Assembly (NCBI RefSeq): GCF_030929555.1 | Contig: NZ_JAVFVT010000011.1 | Span: forward strand, 116,879-180,878 | DNA from: Paenibacillus sp. LHD-117 | Lineage (GTDB): Bacteria > Bacillota > Bacilli > Paenibacillales > Paenibacillaceae | DNA: 64,000 nucleotides | Direction: 5' to 3' | Shown here: piece by piece, positions 44,673 through 53,929 of the stretch | Numbering within the stretch: position 1 is the first letter of the stretch | How the letters are laid out: each line of letters starts with the position of its first letter | Notes under the pieces: model-generated | Told to the model about the DNA's origin: nothing | Databases searched by the model: none | Seen by the model: the letters and a program-made list of their open reading frames with translations, nothing else | Made by a program: the position numbers and the translations under genes

Positions 44673-45668
44673 ATGCTGAATCGGAATGCTGAGGCTTTGT
44701 TCTGGATAGGGAGGTATATGGAGCGGGCTGAAAACCATGCAAGACTGGTTGATGTCCATTATCATCTGCAGATCGACAAAGAAGCCGCGTTCGGCGAGGA
44801 GACCGATGAAGCATCGGATGCCGAGGCATTCGCCAAGTGGGCGCGGATCGTTGACGCGCTCGGAAGCAGAGATGCTTATGAAGGCCAGTATGGCGCCTAT
44901 ACGGAAAAGGACGTGCTCTATTATACGACGCTGGATCGGGACAATCCCAACTCGCTCATTTCATGCGTAAGCTATGCGAGAGGCAACGTCCGCACGCTGC
45001 GGGAGAAGCTGCCCAGCGAATTATGGGATGTGGTGAACGGCTGTTACTTATGGCTTCGCGAGAAGCGGCCCGACGAGGTGCTGGGCGAATCGCCGCATCA
45101 ATTTTATGCCCGCATCAAGGAGTGGACTTCCTTATTCCTCGGGGTTAGCATGTCCGTGATGCCGAGAGAGAACGAATGGCATTTCATCGAATGCGGGAGG
45201 TACTTGGAGCGCGCCGAGAATACGCTCCGCATCATCCGGTCGGCTGGGCAAACCGTCAATCAGGAGAAATGGGACGCGGCAGGCAGCTACCCTTACTTGC
45301 AAGCCGTTCTGCGTTCCGTCAGCGGATATCAGCCGTTCAGGCGGTATTACGCGGACGGCATTACGCTGCAAGCGATTATGGAGTTCGTCGTACTCAACAA
45401 CGTATTTCCGCGTTCGCTGCAGTTCGCGCTGCATATGCTCGACGAGAGCCTGTGCCGGATCGATCTGCAGGACAAAAGCTTGCGTATCGAACATGAGCGG
45501 ATGATTCGCCAAATCGGCAAAGTGAAGGCGGATATCGCGTGTCTGGAGCGGGAGGATCTGGCCATCGATTCCGAAGGCATGATCATCACGCATCTGCTTA
45601 AGGCGACGCAGCAGCTCGGCACCGTTTTCGCGAAAACTTTTTTTCGAATGGGGGAGGCAAGCGCATGA
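44673..45668 (+). CDS. alpha-E domain protein
   Basis: 331 residues, all helical. Starts with the diagnostic LNRNAEALFWIGRYMERAEN HARLVDV block and has SCVSYARGNVRTLREKLPSE and HFIECGRYLERAENTLRIIR. The alpha-E domain is nearly always next to a permuted ATP-grasp protein and a transglutaminase, and is thought to be part of the same peptide-modifying complex. Starts 16 bases after the ATP-grasp stop and its end overlaps the next start by four bases (ATGA at 45665), so the three are translated together. Confidence 0.93.
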   Translation: MLNRNAEALFWIGRYMERAENHARLVDVHYHLQIDKEAAFGEETDEASDAEAFAKWARIVDALGSRDAYEGQYGAYTEKDVLYYTTLDRDNPNSLISCVSYARGNVRTLREKLPSELWDVVNGCYLWLREKRPDEVLGESPHQFYARIKEWTSLFLGVSMSVMPRENEWHFIECGRYLERAENTLRIIRSAGQTVNQEKWDAAGSYPYLQAVLRSVSGYQPFRRYYADGITLQAIMEFVVLNNVFPRSLQFALHMLDESLCRIDLQDKSLRIEHERMIRQIGKVKADIACLEREDLAIDSEGMIITHLLKATQQLGTVFAKTFFRMGEASA

Positions 45669-46579
45669 AGCTGCAAATCTCCCATGTGACGCATTACGAA
45701 TACGAGACGCAGGTATCGGACAGTGTCAATGAAATTCGGCTGACGCCTAGCACGAACGATCGCCAATCCTGTTATCAGCAATCGATTACGATCGAACCGA
45801 ATGCATCGTTGTTCAGCTACGAAGACTATTTCGGCAACCGGGTGCACGCGTTCTCCGTGAACGGTCCGCACAAGAAGCTGATCATCAAGACGAATATGAC
45901 CGTCGTGACGAAGGAGGCGCCAAACGCGGCCGAGCGCGCTCGGGTCTTGGGCAATCACCCTATCGAGCTCGCTTGGCAATGGCTTCGAAGCGCCGAGGCG
46001 GCGAATCGGTTTGCGGAGTTTCTTGTTGATACGGAGTATACGGCCGTGACGCCGTCGGTCGTTTCCTTCGCCCAAAACATAGGGAAGTCTTCGGATGCCG
46101 GTTCCCATGCCGGCGCGGGTGAGTACCCCTTGTCCGTCATCGATTGGCTGAGCCTGCTATGCGCGAAGATCAAATCGGAATTCGTATACGATCCGGATGC
46201 AACGAACGTAAAGACGACCGCGTCGGAGATGTTCGAGCTGAAGCGCGGAGTCTGTCAGGATTTTGCCCATCTCATGATCGCAAGCTCACGTTCTGCCGGC
46301 ATTCCGGCGCGATATGTGAGCGGCTATCATTTTGTCGGCGATCTGCAGGGCGGAAGCGCCGACTTCGAGCAGGCGTCGCATGCCTGGGTGGAGGCTTACG
46401 TGCCGAAGCTGGGCTGGTGCAGCTTCGATCCGACGAACGCCGATTCCGTCGGCGAACGATACGTGAAGCTTGGCCATGGCCGGGATTACAAGGATATCGT
46501 GCCGGTCAAAGGCGTCTATCGGGGCACGGGCGAGCAGAAGCTTCTGGTCACTGTGGACGTTCGCAATTTGGAGGAATGA
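45665..46579 (+). CDS. transglutaminase-like cysteine protease of the alpha-E operon
   Basis: 304 residues. N-terminal beta domain typical of bacterial transglutaminase-like proteins (KLQISHVTHYEYETQVSDSV, EIRLTPSTNDRQSCYQQSIT), then the catalytic core with cysteine in ELKRGVCQDFAHLMIASSRS, histidine in ASHAWVEAYVPKLGWCSFDP and the aspartate of DPTN. Such proteins cleave or cross-link peptide bonds. As the third gene of the ATP-grasp / alpha-E operon it probably processes the peptide that the other two make or bind. Cytosolic: no signal peptide. Confidence 0.93.
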   Translation: MKLQISHVTHYEYETQVSDSVNEIRLTPSTNDRQSCYQQSITIEPNASLFSYEDYFGNRVHAFSVNGPHKKLIIKTNMTVVTKEAPNAAERARVLGNHPIELAWQWLRSAEAANRFAEFLVDTEYTAVTPSVVSFAQNIGKSSDAGSHAGAGEYPLSVIDWLSLLCAKIKSEFVYDPDATNVKTTASEMFELKRGVCQDFAHLMIASSRSAGIPARYVSGYHFVGDLQGGSADFEQASHAWVEAYVPKLGWCSFDPTNADSVGERYVKLGHGRDYKDIVPVKGVYRGTGEQKLLVTVDVRNLEE

Positions 46580-46682
46580 CGTGTCGAGTTCCGCGGCGGG
46601 CATTCGGGTCGTCGCTTAGGGCATGCATAATTCATCCGTCTCTGTAAATGTTAAGAGCATGACGACGGAGGTGGATAATACA

Positions 46683-47183
46683 ATGATGCCTTTGAGAAAC
46701 GTAACCTATACGCTCCTACTAACCGGCGTCTTGGCGCTGCAGAGCGGCTGCGGGGATGTCATGCCGGATCGAAACGATGAGAACGGCATGCGGACGGAAA
46801 CGAATCGCCTAGGACAGCTCAGCATGAGATCGCCGAACGGCGGCGTGGCTAGGGTGAACCGCGATCAATTGACGAGAATAGCCGAGCAGGTGCCAGGCGT
46901 CGAGCAAGCCGTTCTCGCCATGAACGACAAGGATGTTGTTATCGGCATAAAAGTGGATAACGCGGGCAAGCGGCGCATCGTCGAGAAGCAGGTATATTCC
47001 CAGCTATTGTGGCAATATCCGGAATACGAATATTTTGTCACTTCGGACGAAGCGCTGTTCGATCGGGTCAGAACCGCTAACAAGAACCAGACCGTCGGGC
47101 AATACCATACGAAATCCGTGACGTCGGATAACGAAATCAAGACGCTTGCCGACGAGATTACCCGCGCAATGGTCAAGCCTTAA
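46683..47183 (+). CDS. YhcN/YlaJ-family sporulation lipoprotein
   Basis: About 166 residues with a lipoprotein signal (YTLLLTGVLALQSGCGD, lipobox LQSGC). The body has RVNRDQLTRIAEQVPGVEQA and VIGIKVDN, VEKQVYSQLLWQYPEYEYFV, DEALFDRV, the pattern of YhcN/YlaJ lipoproteins found in the inner spore membrane of Bacillus. Exact role unknown, linked to germination. ATG 46683 follows GGAGGTG by nine bases; upstream in-frame starts lack a site. Confidence 0.88.
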   Translation: MMPLRNVTYTLLLTGVLALQSGCGDVMPDRNDENGMRTETNRLGQLSMRSPNGGVARVNRDQLTRIAEQVPGVEQAVLAMNDKDVVIGIKVDNAGKRRIVEKQVYSQLLWQYPEYEYFVTSDEALFDRVRTANKNQTVGQYHTKSVTSDNEIKTLADEITRAMVKP

Positions 47184-47205
47184 TCGTGTCCGCAATCCGA
47201 AGAAA

Positions 47206-47247
47206 GAAGAAACCTTCAACTCCGTCACCGGTTTTGAAGGTTTCTTC
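47206..47247. terminator. terminator between convergent genes
   Basis: GAAGAAACCTTCAA and TTGAAGGTTTCTTC pair over 14 bases around a GC loop. Serves the YhcN-type gene and perhaps the convergent 47281 gene. Confidence 0.8.
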
Positions 47248-47280
47248 GCATTCATGCGCGAATGATTCGTTAATTCGGTT

Positions 47281-47772
47281 TTACGCGCGGTTGCGGTCGC
47301 GGCTTCTCATCCCTGCTAAACCGAGCAGGCCAAGCAGACCGAGCCAGCCCCAGCTAAAACCTCCGCCGGTTGCCGTAGTAGCCGTTGCGCGGTAACCATT
47401 GCGGTTGTTGTTCGTTGTGTTGAGCGTATTGACGCGACCGTTATTCATTCTGCCATTATTCGTACCAATGCGGTTATTATCATTGTCGTTGTCAAACATG
47501 CGGTCGACGCCGTTCTCCATGCGGTCCGCGGTGCGGTTCAAACCCCTCTGGACGTTGTCCGCGGCGCGGTTGACTCCGTATTGCGTACGGTCTACGGCGC
47601 GATTCAAGTCGTCTTGCACGGTGCCGTTATTATTCATTCGCGGAGTCGTGACGTCGACGGTGCCGCGCGGTTCGATGCCTTCCCATCGGTTGGCGTTAGC
47701 GGCCGGAACGGCGAGCACAAGCATAAAGCACGCGATGATAATAGCCAATAAACCTGTTCTCTTCATGTACAT
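47281..47772 (-). CDS. secreted WGxxGxxG-type protein
   Basis: About 163 residues: signal peptide (KRTGLLAIIIACFMLVLAVP-AANA), an N/R/D-rich body with repeats of RTADxxxGxNR-like blocks (VDRTQYGVNRAADNVQRGLN and RTADRMENGVDRMFDNDND), and a C-terminal WGWLGLLGLLGLAGMRSRDR. This end, a WG-rich helix with a basic tail, is the WGxxGxxG sorting-like signal of Bacillales secreted proteins. Role unknown. Several ATGs are clustered at the start; 47772 fits the AAAGGG best. Confidence 0.75.
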   Translation of the reverse strand: MYMKRTGLLAIIIACFMLVLAVPAANANRWEGIEPRGTVDVTTPRMNNNGTVQDDLNRAVDRTQYGVNRAADNVQRGLNRTADRMENGVDRMFDNDNDNNRIGTNNGRMNNGRVNTLNTTNNNRNGYRATATTATGGGFSWGWLGLLGLLGLAGMRSRDRNRA

Positions 47773-47981
47773 GAACATCCCTTTCTGAGGTGGATTGTTG
47801 GTTCCGGTTTATGTTTGGCATAATTCGATTCCACTATGCGAAGCCTTGCTTGGATCTGCCATGGTAAGTTTTTGACCGCATGTTCACGCGATGTTCAAGG
47901 CTATAGCCCTTTTGAGTCATACGATTCCGCTTGCGCTAATGTTAAAATAATAGAAACCATGGTTGGAAAGCAGGTGCAGCT

Positions 47982-48368
47982 TTGTTCGTATTCTCAAAAA
48001 AAAGCGCTTTGACTGTTTTGGCCGTTCTTTCGTTCGTTTTAATGACGGCCTGTTCATCAACGCCGGAAACCTCCGTCGATCCAGCGAATGTCGATGTTTC
48101 CGTCACGACGAATCCGTCTCCGGCGCAGCCTAATTCAAAGGTTCGTTTGTCCGGGCAATTCACGGGCATCGAGCTGAACAAGTCGGCTACCGTTTCTTTC
48201 GAGATCCGAAAAGGCGACAAATCCGAATTCATCGATGCCGTGTATGAAGGCGACAACATTTTCGAGGCTGACTATACGTTTACGCAATCAGGCATTAACG
48301 AAGTGTTCGTCCATCTGTACACGGGCGATCTTCACGTGACGAAGAAAAAGCCGGTCGAAATTCAATAA
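47982..48368 (+). CDS. FixH/YtkA-like lipoprotein, small
   Basis: 128 residues from TTG 47982 (GCAGGTG upstream). Lipoprotein signal (ALTVLAVLSFVLMTACSST, cysteine at about 24), then a single beta-sandwich domain (VDVSVTTNPSPAQPNSKVRL, VSFEIRKGDKSEFIDAVYEG, FEADYTFTQSGINEVFVHLY). The fold is like FixH and YtkA, which are often near copper or cytochrome oxidase assembly genes. A second protein of the same fold is encoded on the other strand at 48556. Confidence 0.75.
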   Translation: MFVFSKKSALTVLAVLSFVLMTACSSTPETSVDPANVDVSVTTNPSPAQPNSKVRLSGQFTGIELNKSATVSFEIRKGDKSEFIDAVYEGDNIFEADYTFTQSGINEVFVHLYTGDLHVTKKKPVEIQ

Positions 48369-48494
48369 TTGTGAAGAGCATCCAGCTCATGCGTGCAGGC
48401 GTTGGTCGACGAGGCATCGGATTGAACCCTGGATCGAGTAAGCAAATCCTTCGCCGAATGGTTCGGCATGCCTTAGACGATAGGCCGGAAACAA

Positions 48495-48542
48495 AATACC
48501 CCTGGAAGAATGGCTCGTTAGCCGGTTCTTTCCAGGGGTATT
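48495..48542. terminator. bidirectional terminator
   Basis: AATACCCCTGGAAGAA and TTCTTTCCAGGGGTATT pair over 15 bases, between convergent FixH/YtkA-like genes. Confidence 0.85.
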
Positions 48543-48555
48543 CTCGTGTCTCTCC

Positions 48556-49053
48556 TCAGTGGGGATGGCCGCCTTCCGCTTCTTGGGCAGTACCGCCTTG
48601 TGCTTGCGCGGCCTGCAAAAGGGCCAATCGTTCCACTGCATCGGCGCCGATCACCACCCTCTTGGCTGGCATGACTTGATCGCCGTCTGCCTTCAAACGC
48701 GACTGCACGACGTATAAACCGTCTTCCTGCATCGTTATCGCGGCGCTGTATACGCCGGGAGACGTTTCCGACGCGGCCACGGAGAATGCGTCCTGCGGAG
48801 CTCCCTCCGGCCAAACGACGAACTCGGCCGATTCCGCGCCTTCCACTGGCGTACCTCCGTGAAGGATCTCCACGGAATATAAGGATTCTTTCCCGCGTTC
48901 CACCTGCGGCGGCAGGTTCAGTCTTACGGCGATATGCGGCGGAAGCCCTGTCTCGTCTACCTCCGGGACATTCGCCGTGCAGCCGCTAACGAGAAGCGAG
49001 ATCGACGCGTAGACGGTAATTGCGGCCGTTTGAATCCAACTTTGTTTCATCAT
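48556..49053 (-). CDS. FixH/YtkA-like lipoprotein
   Basis: 165 residues, lipoprotein signal (AAITVYASISLLVSGCTAN) and a beta-sandwich (PPHIAVRLNLPPQVERGKES, YSVEILHGGTPVEGAESAEF, GVYSAAITMQEDGLYVVQSR). It ends in a polar tail with HPH, possibly metal-binding. Starts 15 bases after the PepSY gene on the same strand, so the two form an operon. YtkA-like domains are often near copper-handling genes; that role is inference here. Confidence 0.78.
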   Translation of the reverse strand: MMKQSWIQTAAITVYASISLLVSGCTANVPEVDETGLPPHIAVRLNLPPQVERGKESLYSVEILHGGTPVEGAESAEFVVWPEGAPQDAFSVAASETSPGVYSAAITMQEDGLYVVQSRLKADGDQVMPAKRVVIGADAVERLALLQAAQAQGGTAQEAEGGHPH

Positions 49054-49068
49054 CGTGTGCTCCTTCCT

Positions 49069-50487
49069 TTAAACCGAGAACCATCGCCGAAGCGGCTTGA
49101 TTCTGCGGATGATCAACAGGTCGATCGCAAGGACGACCAGAATAGATAAACCGACAAGCGGCATAAGCGCGCCGCAGATCAGCAAAATGGCCACTACGCC
49201 GATCGTCGCTTTGTTGTTTTTCGGATTGGCGGGTGCGCCAAGCTTGCCTTCCGGCTTGCGTTTGCGCCACATGACGTAGGAGCTGAACGCGATCAGAATG
49301 AGGCCTAAGCAAGCAATCAGCCCGAGCAGCTGGTTGGCAAGCCCGAATAATTTGCCTTCGTGGAAGGCGATGCCCCAACTAATCAGCTTGGCTGTCATAC
49401 CGTAATCCGCGAAACGAACATCCGTCAGGACGGCGCCGCTGTATTGATCCAAGTGGAGCGTGGCGTTGCGGCCCGGTTTGTCATGTGCGGTGGAAACGGT
49501 GAATACGCCGGTTTCCCCTCTCGGCATCGTAATCGTATAGGGTTTCTTTACGCCTTGGCCATCCGCAATGACCTCCACGTCGTTCACGCTAAGCGTGATG
49601 TACCCGCCCGAGGCGGATACCGGCACCGGCAAGCTCTCTGCCGCCCAAGGCAAATCCTCCGCGATATCCTTGGCCACGGTGACGGATTCGGGTCCGGGCA
49701 TAAAGCTATACGCGTATGGCGGCGTATTCGTATTCGTCACGTTCGCGAACTTTTCGATCTGGCCTCCGAGAATGCCGGACCACGGTAGTCCGCCTAAGAT
49801 CACGAGCAGCAGGAGAAGCGATATCCAGAACGCCGGCACAGCGTGTAGATCGCGCCAGAAAGTTCGGCTGCCGGGTTTGCTCAGCCTCGGCAGCACGGTT
49901 CCCCATAGGGCCGTTCGGCCTCGCGGCCACCATAGGTAAAGTCCCGTCAATAGCAAGATGATCGCCCAGCAGGCGGCAAGCTCGACCACACGGTTGGCGA
50001 ACGTGCCTCCGACGACAAGCTCGCTATGCATTTTTTTGAAGAAAGCCGCGAACGTCTTGTCGCTGTCCAGCATGCCGAGCACATGGCCCGTATAGGGATC
50101 CGCATACATCGTCGTTGCGGCTCCGTTCCGTACGGCGGACAGTTTATAACTGGCCTTTGGATCGTCCGCTAGCGTAATGGAGGACACGGTGGTACCCGGA
50201 TAAGCGTTTATCGTTTTCGCGATGATCGCATCAGGCGGCATCGGCGTCTCCCCGACCTCGCGTACCGTCAACATATCCTTGTACAGAACCCCTTCGATTT
50301 GCGGCTTGAACAAATAAACGCCTCCGCTGAACGCCAGTATGATCAGGAACGGCGTGAAAATAAGTCCGGCATAAAAATGCCACCGCCAAACCGATTGGTA
50401 CACCGCTTGACGCAGCTTTCCGCTAGGCTGGTTCTTCCGATCGATCTCCGTTGTTGGTTTTAATTGCTCGAGTGGCATTGCGCACAT
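49069..50487 (-). CDS. PepSY-associated membrane protein
   Basis: 472 residues. Four membrane helices: WRWHFYAGLIFTPFLIILAF, VVELAACWAIILLLTGLYLW, AFWISLLLLLVILGGLPWSG, LIACLGLILIAFSSYVMW, and a fifth hydrophobic pair at the end (VVAILLICGALMPLVGLSIL). The outside parts carry PepSY-type blocks (AYPGTTVSSITLADDPKASY, YADPYTGHVLGMLDSDKTFA, LHLDQYSGAVLTDVRFADYG), and WWPRG and HEGKLFG are the family marks. Relatives are linked to iron or copper uptake and reduction. Start ATG 50487 follows a GGGG; ATG 50478 is possible. Operon with 48556. Confidence 0.88.
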   Translation of the reverse strand: MCAMPLEQLKPTTEIDRKNQPSGKLRQAVYQSVWRWHFYAGLIFTPFLIILAFSGGVYLFKPQIEGVLYKDMLTVREVGETPMPPDAIIAKTINAYPGTTVSSITLADDPKASYKLSAVRNGAATTMYADPYTGHVLGMLDSDKTFAAFFKKMHSELVVGGTFANRVVELAACWAIILLLTGLYLWWPRGRTALWGTVLPRLSKPGSRTFWRDLHAVPAFWISLLLLLVILGGLPWSGILGGQIEKFANVTNTNTPPYAYSFMPGPESVTVAKDIAEDLPWAAESLPVPVSASGGYITLSVNDVEVIADGQGVKKPYTITMPRGETGVFTVSTAHDKPGRNATLHLDQYSGAVLTDVRFADYGMTAKLISWGIAFHEGKLFGLANQLLGLIACLGLILIAFSSYVMWRKRKPEGKLGAPANPKNNKATIGVVAILLICGALMPLVGLSILVVLAIDLLIIRRIKPLRRWFSV

Positions 50488-50620
50488 AGTATGACCCCGT
50501 TTCTTTCATGATCCGATACGGACTTATTATAGCGGCATCGTTAGGCGGCGGGATGACTCGAAAGGGCTAGCGCTGCAGATAATCGATCGGAACGGTTGGT
50601 CTGTCTCACAAATTGGACAT

Positions 50621-50646
50621 AAAAAAGACCCGCGGATAGCGGGTCC
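50621..50646 (-). terminator. terminator of spoVR
   Basis: On the minus strand GGGACCCGC and GCGGGTC pair around TATCC, then TTTTTT, 25 bases after the spoVR stop. Confidence 0.85.
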
Positions 50647-50668
50647 CGTTCCAGCAATAGCTTGATCG

Positions 50669-52126
50669 TTACAGAAACTTCCTGCTCGTTTTTTTGCCGT
50701 CGCAGCTGAACACGATTTTTTTGTCCTCGACGATGGTTTCCAAATGGACGTTTTTTCCCCATACCTGCACGACGTAGGGCAGCGTCCGCTCCACGTATTT
50801 CAAGTCGAGCTCGGTTCCCTCGTACTGGTGGATGAGGTATAGCTCGCCTACGCGGTTGAAGTCGCCGTCCTTTACCATCAGCGTCGGGAAACCGCCGTTC
50901 ACTTTGGAATAGACGAGCTGGTCACGGATGTTCTCCCACGATTTGTCCGTGATTTTCCATTCCGGCCCCTTCTTCTCGAAAATATACAGGTCGAGGTCGT
51001 CGACGAGCTCCTTGGTCAAATAGTTGCGGAGGAAGGAGATGTCGGAATCGAACTCGCGCACCTCGAACATTTTCTCCCTTCCTTTGCCCGGCACCCGGCC
51101 GAACCGTATTTGCTCTTCTTTCGTAGGATTGTCCCAGCGCTTCTCGATGTCCTCGAAAATTTTCAGCCCGAGATAATAGGGGTTGAGGCTATGCCTCGAC
51201 GGGACGACGACGGACGAATTAAGTTTGGCGAATTCGATCGTTTCGTCGCTCGTTAGATCAAGCTCGCGGATGATGCGCTGATGCCAATACGAAGCCCAGC
51301 CTTCGTTCATGATTTTAGTCTCGAGCTGCGGCCAGAAATAAAGCATTTCGTCGCGCAGCATGGACAGGATGTCGCGCTGCCAATCCTCGAGGATGGTCGA
51401 ATATTCTTCGATGAACCAGACGATATCCTTCTCCGGCCTAGGCGGGAACCGCTTCGCGTCCGCGGCCTTCGCTTCGGCCTGCGCGGCGGCGGCCGCCACC
51501 GTCTCCTCGTCGAGATCCCACAGATCGTCGTACGAGGAGCCGAGCGGAGGTGACTGTTTGGCGGAACGGTCCATTTCCTTATTGCTCATCTCGATGTACC
51601 GCTTCTTATCCAGCTGGTAAGGCTTGATGAGCGTCGGGTCGACATGCTCCTGGATCGCCAGGATGGCATCGATGAACTTCTCGACCGCTTCGGAGCCATA
51701 TTGCATCTCGTATTGGTGAATCCGGTCCGCCGTCGCGGACATGCTCTCGACCATATTGCGGTTGGAGACGCCGAATCTCGCGTTGTTCTTGAAGAAATCG
51801 CAGTGGGCAAGCACGTGCGCGACGATTAGCTTGTTCTGGATCAGCGAGTTGCCCTCCAGCAGGAACGCGTAACACGGATTGGAGTTAATAACAAGCTCGT
51901 ATATTTTGCTCAGGCCAAAATCGTATTGCATCTTCATTTTGTTAAACGTTTTGCCGAAGCTCCAATGGCTGAAGCGGGTCGGCATGCCGTACGCCCCGAA
52001 CGTATAGATGATGTCTGCCGGGCAAATCTCGTACCTCATCTGGTAGAAGTCGAGCCCGAAGCCTTGCGCGATTTCCGTTATTTCATCGATCGCCCGCTCC
52101 AGCGCCCGAATCTCATCCTGTTTCAT
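50669..52126 (-). CDS. spoVR: SpoVR-family stage V sporulation protein
   Basis: 485 residues, normal SpoVR length. Blocks: [60 protein letters not shown] and [20 protein letters not shown] (with HCDFFKNN), [57 protein letters not shown]. SpoVR is needed for a normal spore cortex in Bacillus. GGAGGGATG precedes ATG 52126. Normally grouped with prkA and yhbH; here prkA lies at 39854. Confidence 0.96.
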   Translation of the reverse strand: MKQDEIRALERAIDEITEIAQGFGLDFYQMRYEICPADIIYTFGAYGMPTRFSHWSFGKTFNKMKMQYDFGLSKIYELVINSNPCYAFLLEGNSLIQNKLIVAHVLAHCDFFKNNARFGVSNRNMVESMSATADRIHQYEMQYGSEAVEKFIDAILAIQEHVDPTLIKPYQLDKKRYIEMSNKEMDRSAKQSPPLGSSYDDLWDLDEETVAAAAAQAEAKAADAKRFPPRPEKDIVWFIEEYSTILEDWQRDILSMLRDEMLYFWPQLETKIMNEGWASYWHQRIIRELDLTSDETIEFAKLNSSVVVPSRHSLNPYYLGLKIFEDIEKRWDNPTKEEQIRFGRVPGKGREKMFEVREFDSDISFLRNYLTKELVDDLDLYIFEKKGPEWKITDKSWENIRDQLVYSKVNGGFPTLMVKDGDFNRVGELYLIHQYEGTELDLKYVERTLPYVVQVWGKNVHLETIVEDKKIVFSCDGKKTSRKFL

Positions 52127-52235
52127 CGATCATCCCTCCGAATTCCTAAATACGGTTCATACCATATGTATGTGGACGGGGGAGAAGATATGAGGATGAA
52201 AGGACGGTCGCGTCGATCCGATTTGTACACCACAT

Positions 52236-52280
52236 AAGAATTAATAAGTTTCCGAGCTTGTCGGAAGCTTATTAATTCTT
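52236..52280. repeat. 45-bp near-perfect palindrome
   Basis: AAGAATTAATAAG-T-TTCCG, seven-base loop, CGGAA-G-CTTATTAATTCTT. It is AT-rich at the ends and has no T run, so it is not a standard terminator. A related half (GAAGCTTACTAATTCCTAGA) occurs at 54913. It lies in the 220-base gap between the MFS gene and spoVR. Confidence 0.7.
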
Positions 52281-52322
52281 ATTGGCGATAAAACCTACCT
52301 TTAAGCGCGGTCGCCCATCTTC

Positions 52323-52346
52323 GAAAAGCCTCGACAGAGGTTTTCT
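52323..52346 (-). terminator. terminator of the DUF3817-MFS gene
   Basis: On the minus strand GAAAACCTC and GAGGCTTTTC pair around TGTC directly after the stop codon. Confidence 0.6.
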
Positions 52347-53809
52347 CATTGCCGAATAAACGCCCGTTTCCTCTGTCCGCCGAAAGCCGAGAAACCGGCA
52401 ACCAGCAGCAAGAGGATGCCCGTGAAACGAAATCCTTCGACGATGCCGAAGGTTAGCCAGCCAAGCACGGATGAGCCGGCGACGACGCCAAGCGAGAAGA
52501 AGGCGTAGAAGTAGCCGTATGCTTTGCCGCGCAGCTCAGCCGGCGTCGCTTTGATGAGCAATGTATTGATGGATGGGAATAGGAAGGCGAAACCAACTCC
52601 GTACAGTCCCAGCACGCTATATAGAGCAAGCGTGGATGCGGCTTGGCTGATTACGAGCTGGCTGATTCCCATCAATCCGACTCCGATGGCCATCGTAACC
52701 GAAGGCGCTGCCCGATCGAATAGACGGTTAGTAGGAAGAACAAAAAGAAGGACGGCAACGATCCCGAAGGTGCTCATCAAGGTGCCGCTTAATCTGGAAT
52801 CGTAACCGAGCGACTGGACGTACAAGGGCAGCAAATACGCGATGGCGCCCTGCGAGAACATAAGGAAGAAAGCTCCTGCGTATGCCTTTGCGACACCCGC
52901 GTTTATCTTCAATCCCGAACGGCCGTCGGCTGCATCGCCATTCGATTTTTTCTCAAGCTTTTGTTTGCCTAGAAAAACGGCGGACAAAAGCGCAAGCAAT
53001 AATCCAAGCGCCGAGACGCACGTGAAAACGAAAGGCACGGATGTTTTGCTGGCCGTGATTCCGCTGAACGCGGGTCCGATAATGGCCGCGAGTCCGACGA
53101 ACGTGCCGGTGAAGGCGACCTTACGCCCTTGCTGATCTCCCGCCGTCGTATTCGCGGAGTACGTGAATGCGGCCGGGACGATGAGCCCCGCGACGAAACC
53201 GTGCAGGATTCGGACGGCGATAAGCAAGCCGGGCCGATCGACGAAGTGGTACAGAAGCAAAGCTCCGCTCGACAAGAGCAAGCCGGCCATCAGCATTTTG
53301 AAAGGACCGACCTTGTCTGTCAAGATGCCCGACATGATGTTGCCAAGCGTATTGGACAACGAATACAGCCCGATGACGAAGCCGACAACAAAAGAGCTGG
53401 CGCCGACGGAAGCCGCGAACGTGCTCATGACGGGAAGCTGCGCGAATAAATCGAAAAATGAAAAAAACACGATGCTGTATACGAGCAGCGCGACATTAAA
53501 AGTCGTGACGGCATATTTGGCTTGCGCTTTCTTAAGCTGCCAGTCCAGTATGAAGTTGCCAAACGGGACGAACGCAGCGGCGAGCGCAGCCGCGGGCCAG
53601 AGGATATTCCACTTCACCCGAAGCGCGGAATAAAGAATGGCTGCCATATAAAGAATGAAAACCCCGCCGTGAATGCTTCCCATCACCGTGACGGCTTGGT
53701 CCATTCCCCATACGTATTTCAAAGGCATGGCGACAGCCAGCAACAGCAGCAGCGATAACCCGTCAAGCAGGCCCGCGAGGCGTAATATAGCGATTGGATG
53801 AATCCTCAC
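52346..53809 (-). CDS. DUF3817-MFS fusion transporter
   Basis: 487 residues. Residues 1-95 are a three-helix DUF3817 domain (ILRLAGLLDGLSLLLLLAVA, MPLKYVWGMDQAVTVMGSIH, GGVFILYMAAILYSALRVKW, AAAFVPFGNFILDW). From about 100 an entire 12-helix major facilitator follows, with MSGILTDKVGPFKMLMAGLL (the loop 2-3 signature), RILHGFVAGLIVPAAFTYSA, FTGTFVGLAAIIGPAFSG, QGAIAYLLPLYVQSLGYDSR and NTLLIKATPAELRGKAYGYF. DUF3817 normally occurs as a stand-alone protein (YdzA). Substrate unknown; efflux is likely by resemblance. It diverges from fabI. Confidence 0.88.
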   Translation of the reverse strand: MRIHPIAILRLAGLLDGLSLLLLLAVAMPLKYVWGMDQAVTVMGSIHGGVFILYMAAILYSALRVKWNILWPAAALAAAFVPFGNFILDWQLKKAQAKYAVTTFNVALLVYSIVFFSFFDLFAQLPVMSTFAASVGASSFVVGFVIGLYSLSNTLGNIMSGILTDKVGPFKMLMAGLLLSSGALLLYHFVDRPGLLIAVRILHGFVAGLIVPAAFTYSANTTAGDQQGRKVAFTGTFVGLAAIIGPAFSGITASKTSVPFVFTCVSALGLLLALLSAVFLGKQKLEKKSNGDAADGRSGLKINAGVAKAYAGAFFLMFSQGAIAYLLPLYVQSLGYDSRLSGTLMSTFGIVAVLLFVLPTNRLFDRAAPSVTMAIGVGLMGISQLVISQAASTLALYSVLGLYGVGFAFLFPSINTLLIKATPAELRGKAYGYFYAFFSLGVVAGSSVLGWLTFGIVEGFRFTGILLLLVAGFSAFGGQRKRAFIRQ

Positions 53810-53890
53810 CTGATGATCTCCTCCGTTTTATGAACAACACGTTAACCTATTCTACCATTTAAGAACGCCCGCATGTTGGCTAAGCGCGGA

Positions 53891-53920
53891 TTGACACCAA
53901 ACGTTAAAGATTGATAAGAT
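53891..53920 (+). promoter_or_regulatory. promoter of fabI
   Basis: TTGACA at 53891-53896 and TAAGAT at 53915-53920, spacing 18. The FapR-type palindrome starts ten bases downstream, over the expected start of transcription. Confidence 0.65.
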
Positions 53921-53929
53921 ATTAAAAAA

